Source of the DNA: DTU015 sp964641455
Lineage (GTDB): Bacteria; Bacillota; Sulfobacillia; Fermentithermobacillales; Fermentithermobacillaceae
Reading direction: 5' to 3'
Assembly: GCA_964641455.1 (NCBI GenBank)
Contig: CAZXLH010000001.1
Span: forward strand, 82,627-146,626
DNA length: 64,000 nt
This document shows, in pieces, positions 42,945 through 51,929 of the stretch (the first letter of the stretch is position 1; each line of letters begins with the position of its first letter). Under the pieces are notes generated by a model. The model worked only from the letters and a program-made list of their open reading frames with translations. It had not been told where the DNA came from and ran no database searches. A program made the position numbers and the translations under genes.

Positions 42945-43784
42945 TTAGTTGCCGCCTCCGGGAACCGGAATAGGGAAGTACTTATCCCACGGGCTGAAAA
43001 CTCCTTCCGAAAAGTTGCCGGCTTCGTTGCTGCGAAAGGCACACAATATTTCTTCAGGCCGACCCTCGTCAGTGATTTGCCCATCTACAAGCAAGACAAT
43101 CCTGTCTGATACATCACGTGCAAACGACAGCTCGTGTGTCACTACAAGCATAGTCATCCCCTCAGATGCAAGGCTGCGCATAACTTCCAGAACTTCGCCT
43201 ACAAGCCCCGGGTCCAGGGCTGAAGTCGCTTCATCAAACAACATTACGTCTGGTTGCATTGCCAGGGCTCTTGCTATTGCCACACGTTGTTTCTGCCCTC
43301 CTGAAAGTTTGCTGGGATAAACGTTGGCTTTGTCAGATAGCCCTACTTTGGACAGCAGTGAGTACCCCAGTGACAGCGCATCTGCCCTGGGAATCTTTTT
43401 GACGTAAACCGGCCCTTCAATGATGTTTTCAATGGCAGTCATGTGTGGAAACAGGTTAAAGTGTTGAAACACCATGCCCACTCTGGAACGAGCTTGGTTG
43501 AGAGACACCTCGTCAGCCGGAGGCGGGTTCCCACCAAGGCTTACAGTGCCCAAATCCGGTGTTTCAAGGTAATTTATACAGCGGAGCAAAGTGCTCTTAC
43601 CGGATCCGCTGGGGCCTATGATGCTGACCACTTCACCTTTTGACACTTTAAGGTTGATGTTCTTGAGCACCTCTAACTTGCCAAAACGTTTCCACACTCC
43701 TGAAATTTCAACCATTGGGGTATCGCCTGCAGGGCCCCCCCCATTTTCTATTTCACGGTTTGATTGCGTAGTGTGTGTTTTCAT
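42945..43784 (-). CDS. Amino-acid ABC transporter ATP-binding protein (probable lysine importer)
   Basis: This 279-residue GlnQ/HisP-type ATPase has Walker A GPSGSGKST, Q-loop MVFQHFNLFPHMTAIEN, signature LSGGQKQRVAIARALA, Walker B VMLFDEATSALDP and switch His in VVTHELSFA. It starts with ATGA shared with the permease stop, which fixes the start at 43784. About 20 polar residues precede the ATPase core, and a 30-residue tail follows. The substrate is inferred from the lysine riboswitch at the head of the operon. Confidence 0.88.
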   Translation of the reverse strand: MKTHTTQSNREIENGGGPAGDTPMVEISGVWKRFGKLEVLKNINLKVSKGEVVSIIGPSGSGKSTLLRCINYLETPDLGTVSLGGNPPPADEVSLNQARSRVGMVFQHFNLFPHMTAIENIIEGPVYVKKIPRADALSLGYSLLSKVGLSDKANVYPSKLSGGQKQRVAIARALAMQPDVMLFDEATSALDPGLVGEVLEVMRSLASEGMTMLVVTHELSFARDVSDRIVLLVDGQITDEGRPEEILCAFRSNEAGNFSEGVFSPWDKYFPIPVPGGGN

Positions 43785-44443
43785 TGTAGCAACTTCCTTT
43801 CTCCTAATTGCACAAGGAGTGAAAACAAAGCGGTCATGCAAAGGTAGATTGCAGCCACTGTTAAATAGACAGGCCAGGGCCGGAAACTGTCGCTGATTAT
43901 ATGCTGCCCGGCCCTTGTGAGTTCTTCACCGCCAATAAAGGCAATTAGGGATGTATCTTTAAGCATGGCTATGAATTCATTCCCGAGAGGAGGCAGCAAC
44001 CTTTTGTAAGTTTGGGGAATTATTATCCTTCGCATTGCAAGCCCGTAACTCATGCCCAAGGAACGTGCTGCTTCCATTTGGCCAGGCTCAATTGATTCGA
44101 TGGCGGCTCTTATGATTTCTGCGATATATGCACTTGCGTTAATGCCCAGAGCTATTACTGCTGAAACGAATTTATCCAGCCTAAGGCCTAGCTGTGGCAG
44201 CGCGAAATAAACAATAAGAATCTGAATCATTAGGGGCGTTCCTCTGAGAATAGTTACGTAAAGCGTTGACACAAGCGACAAAGGTTTGCTCCTGGATATC
44301 TTCATAAGTGCAACCGCTGTTCCAATGGCTATTCCAAGGCTTATTGAAAGTGCTGTCAATTTGATCGTAACGCCTGCGGCTCTAAGCAGCACCGGTAGAA
44401 TTTCCGCTATGAATGATGTGGTTGGAACAACTGATTCGCTCAC
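43781..44443 (-). CDS. Amino-acid ABC transporter permease
   Basis: This 220-residue HisM/GlnP-type permease has about five membrane helices. The conserved start LLRAAGVTIKLTALSISLGIAIG is followed by YVTILRGTPLMIQILIVYFALPQ and the coupling EAA loop (GQMEAARSLGMSYGLAMRRIIIPQ). The pair of transmembrane domains is formed by a homodimer. GTG 44443 follows AGGAG. A stable hairpin lies in the gap to the binding-protein gene. Confidence 0.9.
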   Translation of the reverse strand: MSESVVPTTSFIAEILPVLLRAAGVTIKLTALSISLGIAIGTAVALMKISRSKPLSLVSTLYVTILRGTPLMIQILIVYFALPQLGLRLDKFVSAVIALGINASAYIAEIIRAAIESIEPGQMEAARSLGMSYGLAMRRIIIPQTYKRLLPPLGNEFIAMLKDTSLIAFIGGEELTRAGQHIISDSFRPWPVYLTVAAIYLCMTALFSLLVQLGERKLLQ

Positions 44444-44517
44444 TTAGATCAACTCCTGAAATGTTTACATGATCAGCTTGGTTTTCCTAAGAGTTCTGTG
44501 AGTCTGCCTCCGGTAGG

Positions 44518-44545
44518 CCCGAGCCGGGTAATTAACCGGCTCGGG
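44518..44545 (-). terminator. Stable intercistronic hairpin between binding-protein and permease genes
   Basis: CCCGAGCCGG (44518-44527) and CCGGCTCGGG (44536-44545) form a perfect 10-bp stem. No T tract follows on the minus strand. In solute-binding operons such hairpins stabilise the upstream message and lower downstream expression; that role is inferred. Confidence 0.5.
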
Positions 44546-44568
44546 CAGGTTTCAGGCCATTACAGAAC

Positions 44569-45375
44569 CTATTGGTTTTTGATGCCAAACCACTCTTGAT
44601 AAATCTCGTCGTAAGTACCATCAGATTCCATGTCTTGGAGTGCTTCTGAAATTGCATCTTTCAAAGAATCTGACTGTTTTCTCAGTGCAATTCCCACAGG
44701 CTCCTTTTCCTGGGCTATTCCCACTATGGCGAAAGCATCAGGATCTTTTGCCTGGTAGTACATGGCAACCGGTTCATCGACAATGATTGCGTCAACCCTT
44801 TCGTTGACTAACTCCATAAAAGTAGTATCAAAGCTTTCGAAACATGAAACCGTAGAATCTTCAATGTCCCTGGCTATGTTCTCGCTGGTTGTAGCTACTT
44901 GTACCGCTATGTGTTTTCCTTTTAGATCGTCCAGCCCGGAAATCGCTGTGTTCGAAGGCGCCGTGACAATTACTTGAGCCCAACGTGCGTATTCTACAAA
45001 GTCTGCTTGTTTTTGACGTTCGGGAGTGATGTTCATGGTTGAAATTACAGCATCATACTGTTTGCCTGCTAACCCAGTCAAAAGCCCGTCCCATTTGCTG
45101 GACTCAAAGTGAGCTTCTACTCCGATTCTCTCGCAGATTTCAGTCATTACATCTATGTCAAACCCTATGATGGTTCCATCCTGGTTCCATTCCAGGGGAG
45201 GATAGGTATCATCAGTGGCAATCACGAGTTTGCCGTTGGCTTTAACTTCAGTAAGGCTGTTGTCTTGAGAACTTGGTTGACATGCTGACAGGCTCAAAAC
45301 TGTCATGGAAATCAGAAGCAAAGCCAATATCAAAAGCGTACCGGTATTTCTTGTGCTTGAATATAGTTTACTCAA
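44569..45375 (-). CDS. Amino-acid-binding lipoprotein of ABC importer (probable lysine)
   Basis: This 268-residue substrate-binding protein carries a signal peptide with lipobox LSAC (Cys about 32), so it is anchored to the outer face of the membrane by Lgt. The family-3 pattern is clear: GKLVIATDDTYPPLEWNQDGTIIGFDIDVM, then AVISTMNITPERQKQADFV and the hinge region. The TTG start follows GGAGGTAAC. It is the first gene after a lysine riboswitch, which suggests that the bound ligand is lysine. Confidence 0.88.
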   Translation of the reverse strand: MSKLYSSTRNTGTLLILALLLISMTVLSLSACQPSSQDNSLTEVKANGKLVIATDDTYPPLEWNQDGTIIGFDIDVMTEICERIGVEAHFESSKWDGLLTGLAGKQYDAVISTMNITPERQKQADFVEYARWAQVIVTAPSNTAISGLDDLKGKHIAVQVATTSENIARDIEDSTVSCFESFDTTFMELVNERVDAIIVDEPVAMYYQAKDPDAFAIVGIAQEKEPVGIALRKQSDSLKDAISEALQDMESDGTYDEIYQEWFGIKNQ

Positions 45376-45727
45376 TTTACTGTTACCTCCTGGTTTTGGG
45401 ATCCGTAATATGGATTACTAGGCAAACACTTACAGGCATACATGTGTCAATGCTACGCACATGCCAAAAAAGTGCAATGGCCTAACCCGGATATTCTGTG
45501 TTCGCTATTGGAAACGGTCTTGATGCCCGTAAATGCCAACTGCACGTCTTAGAAATACCGGTATGTTTGAATAATCATTGCCCGGTTGCAATTGGCAAAT
45601 GGCATTTTGTCTTGCTAACAGAGGCGGCCGGCAGTACTCGGCCAAATGCATGGTTAGTGCAGGCGATCCAGCTCCACTCCTTCCCCCCGCGTGAGATAGC
45701 GCTTCACCAGAATGATGGGGGCCCATT
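45376..45727 (-). promoter_or_regulatory. Leader between lysine aptamer and importer genes
   Basis: This is about 350 bases of untranslated leader on the minus strand. Next to the aptamer, CCCCC (near 45720) can pair with GGGGG (near 45688) around a GTGA/TCAC hairpin, a possible expression platform. No stem with a clear T tract was found, so whether control acts on transcription or translation is open. A 73-codon frame (45505-45726) has no family features. Confidence 0.4.
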
Positions 45728-45875
45728 TCAGGTGACAGTACGACATCTATTGTGATGCCATCCCAACTTCAGGCTTTGGACACCCGAAGTTTCGGCGGAT
45801 ATGTGTCCTTCGTCCGGTTCACAGGCTTCCGGCCTCCCCGGAGTACCACCACTTTCCGCGCCTCTACCTCACCCT
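45728..45875 (-). promoter_or_regulatory. Lysine riboswitch aptamer (L box)
   Basis: Read on the minus strand, the segment contains the conserved lysine-aptamer strings in order. GAGGTAGAGGCGCGGA follows the P1 strand, then CCTGTGAACCGGACGAAGG and CCGCCGAA. P3 is formed by GGACAC/GTGTCC, then GGCATCACAATAGATGTCG leads to CTGTCACC, which closes P1 with GGTGA. The order matches the Bacillus lysC leader. It points to the amino-acid importer genes 45375-42945. The aptamer is about 148 bases, a little short for the class. Confidence 0.85.
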
Positions 45876-45959
45876 TCCCAGGATGAGGCGAACGTGCTAA
45901 ATAGAAATTCGCGTTGAACGAATGATACGATATTCATCAAAATAAGTCAACCGGCTGAA

Positions 45960-46898
45960 CTATTGATAGGGTATGGCTTGCGGATCCAACCGGATACGCT
46001 CAGGTGATACATAACACCGGTATGCCAAGATTTTTACGCCGGCTTTACCTGCTTCGTCAAGGGCTTTGGCAAACTCAGGATCCATTTGTTTGTGTGCCGA
46101 TACTTTTATGACATCTTGTCTTTGAGCAATGAAAACCACACATGCGTCTAATCCCAGGGATGATACGTTTGTGAGTTCAACAAGGTGGCGTGTGCCCCGA
46201 ACTGTAGGCGCATCAGGGAACAGCCCCAGGCCGTCTACGCACAAGCTTACTGATTTGACTTCTACCAGAAGGGGACGCTTTCCAGGCGCTTCGAGGAGAA
46301 AATCAAACCTGCTTTTTGGGGTTTTTGTTTTTTTGCCGGCTGTTTTGTTCTTTTTATCCTTGCTTGCGTTTGGGGCTCCGGATACATTCCTGGCTGAAAG
46401 TTTCTCAGTCGAAGGCAGGATTTCGGTATTTTGGTTCAGCATTTGAAATGGGATTTTTGAACCGGTGGCGGTAAGGCGGTTGGCTACCTGGTCCAGAGCA
46501 ACTTCCCTGTGGGCCGCAGTGTATTGTTTGAATTCAGGGAGGAGCCGCCTATTTGCACCTTGCTCAAAAAGCTTGTTTGGGTATCTTGTATCAATGCATA
46601 CCCAAATACCGTCAAACGCTGCAAGCACAAGGTCGTATTGGGTCTTACGATTTGATTGCTGAGGTTCATTCTGCTTATGTGCATCACTCAAATGATGTTG
46701 AGCGTTAATGTTTCGGACCATTACCCGGTTTCCAGGGAACAGCAATTCTTCGAGCCGACCGGGATCCGGAACGTGGGCGCGGACAGTTTGCCCGGCCAAA
46801 TCTACCAATGCCAAAAATCTGTTAGGGCGGTCAACAAGTTTTCCTTCTGTGAGTTTACCTAAGGAGATAGAAATGTTTGTCTCAATGTTATTAGTCAT
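45960..46898 (-). CDS. sfsA: SfsA family protein
   Basis: This 312-residue protein belongs to the family named for sugar fermentation stimulation, with a DNA-binding OB-like N-terminus and a nuclease-like core. Core motifs are RPNRFLALVDL, AHVPDPGRLEELL, RYPNKLFEQG, SRFDFLLEAPG, VEVKSVSLC and FPDAPTVRGTRHL. Usual members are about 230 residues. Here about 60-70 polar, Lys/Asn/Thr-rich residues are inserted before SRFDFLL, and a shorter insert sits near residue 80. ATG 46898 is preferred, since the first ATG (46910) touches AGGAGG. Confidence 0.85.
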   Translation of the reverse strand: MTNNIETNISISLGKLTEGKLVDRPNRFLALVDLAGQTVRAHVPDPGRLEELLFPGNRVMVRNINAQHHLSDAHKQNEPQQSNRKTQYDLVLAAFDGIWVCIDTRYPNKLFEQGANRRLLPEFKQYTAAHREVALDQVANRLTATGSKIPFQMLNQNTEILPSTEKLSARNVSGAPNASKDKKNKTAGKKTKTPKSRFDFLLEAPGKRPLLVEVKSVSLCVDGLGLFPDAPTVRGTRHLVELTNVSSLGLDACVVFIAQRQDVIKVSAHKQMDPEFAKALDEAGKAGVKILAYRCYVSPERIRLDPQAIPYQ

Positions 46899-46929
46899 AT
46901 TTAAGCACATCCTCCTTTTGTAGTTGTTT

Positions 46930-47347
46930 AAGGTACCCTTGATGATTGTTTAACGTTTAGGCGATTGTTTCGAAGCCGTCCAATATCCTTGCAAACCGCT
47001 TGTTCTTTGCACGAATTTGTCTTGCTTAAAATACAGGAGCCGGAAAATTGTAAAACGTCGGACGTTGTTAACTGTTTCGGCTGTTGCCGCTTACTTTCAT
47101 AGTGTGTCACTTAATGGGAGAGGGTTCAAGCAGCTTTGCCTGGCTGAAAATTGGTGCACACGTACTTTTGGGTTCAAATGGCTCTATGGGGAGGTTCCAA
47201 ATTTGGAGCCTTTTTAGATATAATCACAGAATGGGCCTTGTAGTCTTGCCGAAGAAAAAGACTGAAAGTTTTGGCTTGTTAGGGCTTAGAGCAGTATTTG
47301 GCTTTGACAGAAGCACATACCATATTACGATAATGAGGGATCGAAAA
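46930..47347 (+). other. 418-base gap with a terminator-like leader before the MFS gene
   Basis: No gene is seen. AGGTTCC/GGAGCCT (47192-47211) with one G-U pair and a T5 tail forms an intrinsic terminator about 130 bases before the MFS start. Upstream AGGAGCC (near 47036) can pair with GGCTCT (near 47180), which would compete with the terminator arm. This may be an attenuator, or a small RNA of about 180 bases. Confidence 0.35.
47192..47215 (+). terminator. Intrinsic terminator in the MFS leader
   Basis: A 7-bp stem (AGGTTCC/GGAGCCT, one G-U pair) with a 6-base loop is followed by TTTTT. No gene upstream on this strand needs it, which suggests a leader or small RNA. Confidence 0.6.
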
Positions 47348-48559
47348 TTGAGACTTGGTGAAAGCAAATCATCTGCAGCCTGGAAGGTTAGGACGGGTTT
47401 ATCTTCCTTGTACTTTTTGACATATCTGGGGCTTGGTATCTACTGGACGTATGGCAATGTGTATTTCCGAGAAATCGGTGTTCCGGTAGCAGAGATTGGA
47501 ATACTAAACGCTCTCTATTTTGGTGTTGCAATTTTTGGCCATCCACTTTTCGGGTACATATATGACAGGTCGTCGCGAAAATACTTGACCGTAGGAACGA
47601 TTGCAATACTTGCTGCTTTGTCAGGTTTTCTTGTGCCTTCTCAGAATTCTGCTTTAGGACGTGCTGTAGTATATGCTTTGTTTTCTCTGTTTGCCTCAAC
47701 ACTAATGCCTCTTATGGATGCAGGAACGTTGATATGGTGCAGCAAGAACCAGGTATCCTTTCAGTCCCTAAGGTTATGGGGGACCTTTGGGTATCTTTTT
47801 TCTTCAGTGCTGGGAGGAATGACGCTTGAGCGTATGGACCTTGCCTGGGCCTACTATTTGCCGGTAATCGTACTCTTGATTATTTCTGTGTTGGTACTTG
47901 TGTTTAACAAAACCGGTTATCTCCCGTATGATAAAAACTCCGGTACTTTGTCCCAGCCGATCACAATCAAAGATATTAAGACCGTTGTAACCAGCAGAGG
48001 ATTCGTACAGCTCTTAATAATTGCCTTTCTTTTTAGAATCGCTTTCACCGGGCCTTTGAGCCTTTTTACTGTCTATCTGGATCACAGAGGTTTTAGTACC
48101 AGTCAAATCGGCCATGTCATGATTATCGGCGGGATAAGCGAGGTTATTGTTTTACTTAGCAAGAAAACATTTTTGGACCGGGTTTCAGGCGATTATTTGC
48201 TTTTCGCATCAATAATTCTTTCAGGAGTCAGGTGGTTTTTGACAATTAGTATAAACAATTATCCTTTGTTTTTGATTCTGCAGTTGATTCAGGGCACTAA
48301 TTTTATGCTTTTTTACATGGTTGCAGTTGAAAAAACCAACCGGTTGTTCCCAGAGGAATTGTCCGGGGTAGGCCAGACTGTTTTTGGCTCGGTTTTTTAC
48401 GGATTGGGGCCGGTTATAGGTTCTTTGGCTGCAGGAACGATGGTAGAAAGGGTAGGGTACGAGCTGTCCTTTGGTGTTTTCGCAGTTATGTGTTGGTGTG
48501 TTGGCCTCTTGCAGATCTTTTTATCCAAGAAGTCTAAGAGCACAAGTTCAGCAAACTAG
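47348..48559 (+). CDS. MFS transporter, PPP/MFS_1-like
   Basis: This 403-residue protein has about twelve membrane helices. The first helix region LSSLYFLTYLGLGIYWTYGNVYFREIG and HPLFGYIYDRSSRKYL (loop 2-3 motif) resemble the MFS_1-like group that includes phenylpropionate and nucleoside-type permeases. The substrate is unknown. The TTG at 47348 follows GAGGGA at seven bases. An ATG at 47333 is in frame but has no ribosome site. Confidence 0.75.
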   Translation: MRLGESKSSAAWKVRTGLSSLYFLTYLGLGIYWTYGNVYFREIGVPVAEIGILNALYFGVAIFGHPLFGYIYDRSSRKYLTVGTIAILAALSGFLVPSQNSALGRAVVYALFSLFASTLMPLMDAGTLIWCSKNQVSFQSLRLWGTFGYLFSSVLGGMTLERMDLAWAYYLPVIVLLIISVLVLVFNKTGYLPYDKNSGTLSQPITIKDIKTVVTSRGFVQLLIIAFLFRIAFTGPLSLFTVYLDHRGFSTSQIGHVMIIGGISEVIVLLSKKTFLDRVSGDYLLFASIILSGVRWFLTISINNYPLFLILQLIQGTNFMLFYMVAVEKTNRLFPEELSGVGQTVFGSVFYGLGPVIGSLAAGTMVERVGYELSFGVFAVMCWCVGLLQIFLSKKSKSTSSAN

Positions 48560-48641
48560 TTTGTTGATTTACGATAAGGGATTTTTGGTTTCGATGTAGA
48601 ATGTACTAATGCAGCGTGGCTTTAAGAAAGGGCGAATCACC

Positions 48642-49385
48642 TTGAAGGGCACCTTGATAAATACAGCAGCAATCGTTCTAGGAACGCTTTTAGGGCTACT
48701 TGTAGGCACCAGGTATCCGGAGAAGATGAAACAGACTGTAATGAGCGGGCTTGGGCTTGTAACCAGCGTTATTGGAATAAGCATGGCGCTTGAAACCCGG
48801 AATATTTTATATCCCTTGGCTGGAATTGCTTTGGGTGCAATTACAGGTGAATTGCTCGATATTGATCGGTGGATTAACAGGCTGGGCAATTTTCTTGAGA
48901 GAAAGTTTAGTAATAATCAAGCTGAGACTGAGGTTTTGTGCGGGCCGGTAGGTGCCGACAGTACTCAAACCCAGGGCCTGTTTGCCAGGGGCTTTGTGAC
49001 AGCGACCTTGCTGTTTTGCATTGGGCCCATGGCTATTATTGGTGGTATACAAGATGGCCTTACAGGGGATTTCAGTACCCTTGCCGCCAAGGCGGCCATT
49101 GACGGGTTTACCTCAATAGCATTTGCTTCGTCTTTGGGTATCGGTGTCGGCTTCTCAGCCATACCGGTATTTGCCTACCAGGGAGCCATTACCCTGGGAG
49201 CAGGATTCTTTAGCCGGATTCTCAGTGCAGAGATGATATCGGAAATGACTGCCGCAGGTGGCCTTCTTTTGTTTGCGATAGGGCTGGGCCTCTTGGAAAT
49301 AAAGAAGATTCGAGTTGCCAATCTTCTTCCTGCGATATTTATTACCCCGGCGATTTGCTATCTTGTTGTTTGGATAGCAGGTTAA
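48642..49385 (+). CDS. DUF554 membrane protein
   Basis: This 247-residue protein has about six to seven membrane helices. It begins LKGTLINTAAIVLGTLLGLLVGTRYPEKMK and contains LLFCIGPMAIIGGIQDGLTGD and FASSLGIGVGFSAIPVFAYQG, all typical of the DUF554 (YdfK/YqgA-like) family. The function is unknown; a transport role is assumed from the topology. TTG 48642 after AAAGGG restores the family N-terminus; ATG 48609 would add eleven residues. Confidence 0.8.
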   Translation: MKGTLINTAAIVLGTLLGLLVGTRYPEKMKQTVMSGLGLVTSVIGISMALETRNILYPLAGIALGAITGELLDIDRWINRLGNFLERKFSNNQAETEVLCGPVGADSTQTQGLFARGFVTATLLFCIGPMAIIGGIQDGLTGDFSTLAAKAAIDGFTSIAFASSLGIGVGFSAIPVFAYQGAITLGAGFFSRILSAEMISEMTAAGGLLLFAIGLGLLEIKKIRVANLLPAIFITPAICYLVVWIAG

Positions 49386-49738
49386 GCGCAAACCACACTA
49401 ACTTCAACTTTTTACGGCTTCTGTGTTGAATTAAACAGTTTTCATTACAATTAAGCAAGTTACATTCAAATTTTAGATCTTGAAGTGTGTACTTGTATAC
49501 ACTATCATAGGATAAACATAACTTTTTCCTTTTTGGCGTCGACCCACTGCTTTTTATACACTTTCTTTCTGGTGAAGGTGTAAGTTCCCTGAGGGGAGGA
49601 TTGGTACTCAGAGGCTCCGGAAAGGTTTCCTTGGCGCCAATTGTAGGATTATCAGTATCACTTTCGATTGGCCGCGTTGCATTAGCACTAAACACACAAT
49701 TTTAACAAACTCAGATGATCTAGGAGGAAAGAAACCAA
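49386..49738 (+). other. 353-base AT-rich gap before the flavoprotein gene
   Basis: No gene is supported. AGTGTGTACT/TGTATACACT near 49484-49503 is an imperfect 20-bp palindrome (eight of ten pairs). A run of about 60 open codons ends near 49704 but has no credible start. AGGAGG of the next gene lies at the end. Confidence 0.4.
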
Positions 49739-51175
49739 ATGAATTTTCGCAACAAGGTTACAGCAATTGTTATTGCTCTAGCACTGTTTGTCACTGGAAC
49801 CGTTTTGGTTGGGTGTGAGCCGCAAGGCGAACAGGCGGACGTATCGGACGTCGTTGTAATAGGAGGCGGTGGAGCAGGATTGGCAGCTGCAGTTACCGCG
49901 GCTGAAAATGGTGCTAAAGTTACCCTGCTCGAGAAGATGCCGATGCTGGGCGGAAATACTTTAAGAGCACAGACCGGTTTCAACGCAGCCGGAACTCAGT
50001 ATCAGGAAGCCGAAGGGATTACTGATACACCTGATATTCACTTCCAGGATACAATGAAAGGCGGAAAAGAAAAGAACGATCCTGAACTGGTAAAGACTCT
50101 TACCGAAAATGCGAATGAGTCTCTGGAATGGCTTAACAGTTTGGGTGCAAGCCTGACTAAAATGAAACTTTTGGGTGGAGCCACAAACGCCAGAACTCAC
50201 GCTCCCACTGAGGGCGGTTACGCAGGCCCGGTTATGATCAAGGTCATGGAAGAAGCAGCCAAGGATAAGGGAGTGGAGATTCTACTCGAAACCAAGGCTA
50301 CTGAGATTATTGTTGATGAAGACGGAAATGTAACAGGCGTAAAAGCAACAGACAAAGACGGAGAAGAACTTGAGTTTGCAGCTAAAGCAGTTGTTATAGC
50401 AAGTGGCGGGTTTGGGGCTAACAATGAGATGGTTGCTAAGTATAACCCCAGCCTAGAGGGATTTGACACCACAAACCACCAGGGTGCCACCGGAGACGGA
50501 ATTGTAATGGCAGAAGCTATCGGTGCCGCACTAAAGGATATGGAGCACATCCAGATTCATCCCACAGTAGTTCCGGGCAAGGGAATCCTGATTGCTGAAG
50601 GTATGCGTGGGCAAGGTGCTATTTTGGTAAACGCCGAAGGCAAACGGTTTGTGCAGGAACTTAAGACCAGAGACCTGGTATCAGAGGCAACCCTTGAACA
50701 GGAAGGCAAGTATGCATTTGTTCTGTTTGATCAGGCAATTCGTGATGAGGCCCAGTTAGTTGAGGCACCGGAACAGCAGAGTTCATTGGTTTCAGGCGAA
50801 ACCTTAGAGGAGCTTGCTGAAGAAATTGGCGTTCCTGCTGATGCATTGGTAGAAACCGTAACTAAGTACAACAGTTATGTAGAAGCAGGCGAGGATCCTG
50901 ATTTTGGCCGCACTAAGATGGCAGCCAAAATTGAAGTAGGGCCATTCTGGGCAGTCAAGGTTACTCCTGCAATTCACCACACCATGGCCGGCATTGCAAT
51001 TAACACAAAGGCTCAGGTATTAGATACTGACGGCAATGCTATTTCTGGGCTTTATGCAGCAGGTGAGGTTACAGGCGGAGTACATGGTGCCAATAGGCTG
51101 GGCGGTAACGCACTTAGCGACATCATTGTATTTGGCCGTATAGCAGGTAAAGAGGCAGCTGCTTTTTCAGAGTAA
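49739..51175 (+). CDS. Lipoprotein fumarate-reductase-like flavoprotein
   Basis: This 478-residue FAD enzyme has a lipobox VLVGC (Cys26), so it is tethered outside the membrane. The FAD fold starts VVVIGGGGAGLAAAV. Residues matching the fumarate/urocanate reductase active site are present: IQIHPT, EGMRGQGAILVNAEGKRF, AIHHTMAG and HGANRLGGNAL. Neither a haem domain (CxxCH) nor an FMN-binding domain is attached, so the electron donor must be separate. The substrate could be fumarate, urocanate or another enoate. AGGAGG precedes the ATG. It ends in a strong terminator. Confidence 0.85.
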   Translation: MNFRNKVTAIVIALALFVTGTVLVGCEPQGEQADVSDVVVIGGGGAGLAAAVTAAENGAKVTLLEKMPMLGGNTLRAQTGFNAAGTQYQEAEGITDTPDIHFQDTMKGGKEKNDPELVKTLTENANESLEWLNSLGASLTKMKLLGGATNARTHAPTEGGYAGPVMIKVMEEAAKDKGVEILLETKATEIIVDEDGNVTGVKATDKDGEELEFAAKAVVIASGGFGANNEMVAKYNPSLEGFDTTNHQGATGDGIVMAEAIGAALKDMEHIQIHPTVVPGKGILIAEGMRGQGAILVNAEGKRFVQELKTRDLVSEATLEQEGKYAFVLFDQAIRDEAQLVEAPEQQSSLVSGETLEELAEEIGVPADALVETVTKYNSYVEAGEDPDFGRTKMAAKIEVGPFWAVKVTPAIHHTMAGIAINTKAQVLDTDGNAISGLYAAGEVTGGVHGANRLGGNALSDIIVFGRIAGKEAAAFSE

Positions 51176-51232
51176 AAAATGCTTTCTATATGCTTGACCA
51201 GGGCTAAACTTAGAAACCGACAATGAAATACC

Positions 51233-51264
51233 AAAAGGAGCCGGGAGGCCCCGGCTCCTTTTTT
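51233..51264. terminator. Bidirectional terminator between flavoprotein and NusG-II genes
   Basis: AAAAGGAGCCGG and CCGGCTCCTTTT form a 12-bp stem with an 8-base loop (GAGGCC core) and T6 at the end. It serves the two convergent genes. Confidence 0.9.
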
Positions 51265-51655
51265 ACTGTTTCACCAGGCGTACAATCACCTGATTTGGGA
51301 GGCACACAATAATTTGGCCTGGGCTGGATATCCAACCGGTGTGCATACATATATGATTGCCGCACGGGGAGTCCAACACATGAACCCTTCCCTGTTTTAT
51401 CTCTACAGTGGTGGTCCCTAAGACTCCTTCTACAGGGATGGTGCCGTCAGGTATGTCTTCAAACGGCTTTGACAGCAAATCTTTGCCTTTTGCTGATATT
51501 ACAAGCATTACCGTGCCTTTTCGGAAAAGGCCTGATGAGTAAATAAAGCCACATGCAATTACTGCAACCAAGAATGCTGATAGGGCCGTAACCAGGCGTA
51601 TCTTCCTGTTACTCCGGTTATTACTCTTAGAATTGCTATGTTTTGCTATATCCAT
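51263..51655 (-). CDS. NusG domain II-like extracytoplasmic protein
   Basis: This 130-residue protein has an N-terminal membrane helix (about 22-42) and a small beta domain of the NusG_II family. The diagnostic end reads VLDSPCGNHICMHTGWISSPGQIIVCLPN, with three conserved Cys. Family members are often found with flavin-transfer (ApbE), Rnf or Gx-transporter genes and are thought to sit outside the membrane. Its position opposite a surface flavoprotein gene fits an extracytoplasmic redox role, which is an inference. Confidence 0.78.
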   Translation of the reverse strand: MDIAKHSNSKSNNRSNRKIRLVTALSAFLVAVIACGFIYSSGLFRKGTVMLVISAKGKDLLSKPFEDIPDGTIPVEGVLGTTTVEIKQGRVHVLDSPCGNHICMHTGWISSPGQIIVCLPNQVIVRLVKQ

Positions 51656-51929
51656 TAGTCTTAGTTTTGCTCCTCGTTACTTTTCTTCCAATGTAAGTAT
51701 AGGGGTTTCAATGTGCCAAGTAAATGCCTCTAATTGGCGGTACTGAAAACAGGTATTTCAGAAACAATACCCTAGATAGAGGAAGATTCCTGGAAAGGAA
51801 GAATACGTATTAACAGGAAAACTATTTAACGGGGCCTAACAAAGCAATCAAACCCTAATGATACCTAGGCCATTGCATGGAAAAAAGGCCTGTCTGTTAG
51901 CGTTAGCAATATGGTTAGGAGTGAAATGT

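Noticed and set aside
45505..45726. 73-codon frame in the lysine riboswitch leader
   Set aside because: It starts inside the expression platform, has no recognisable domain, and its codon content does not resemble the neighbours.
49510..49704. Open stretch of about 60 codons before the flavoprotein gene
   Set aside because: There is no ATG/GTG start with a ribosome site, and the region is AT-rich and non-repetitive, so chance openness is likely.
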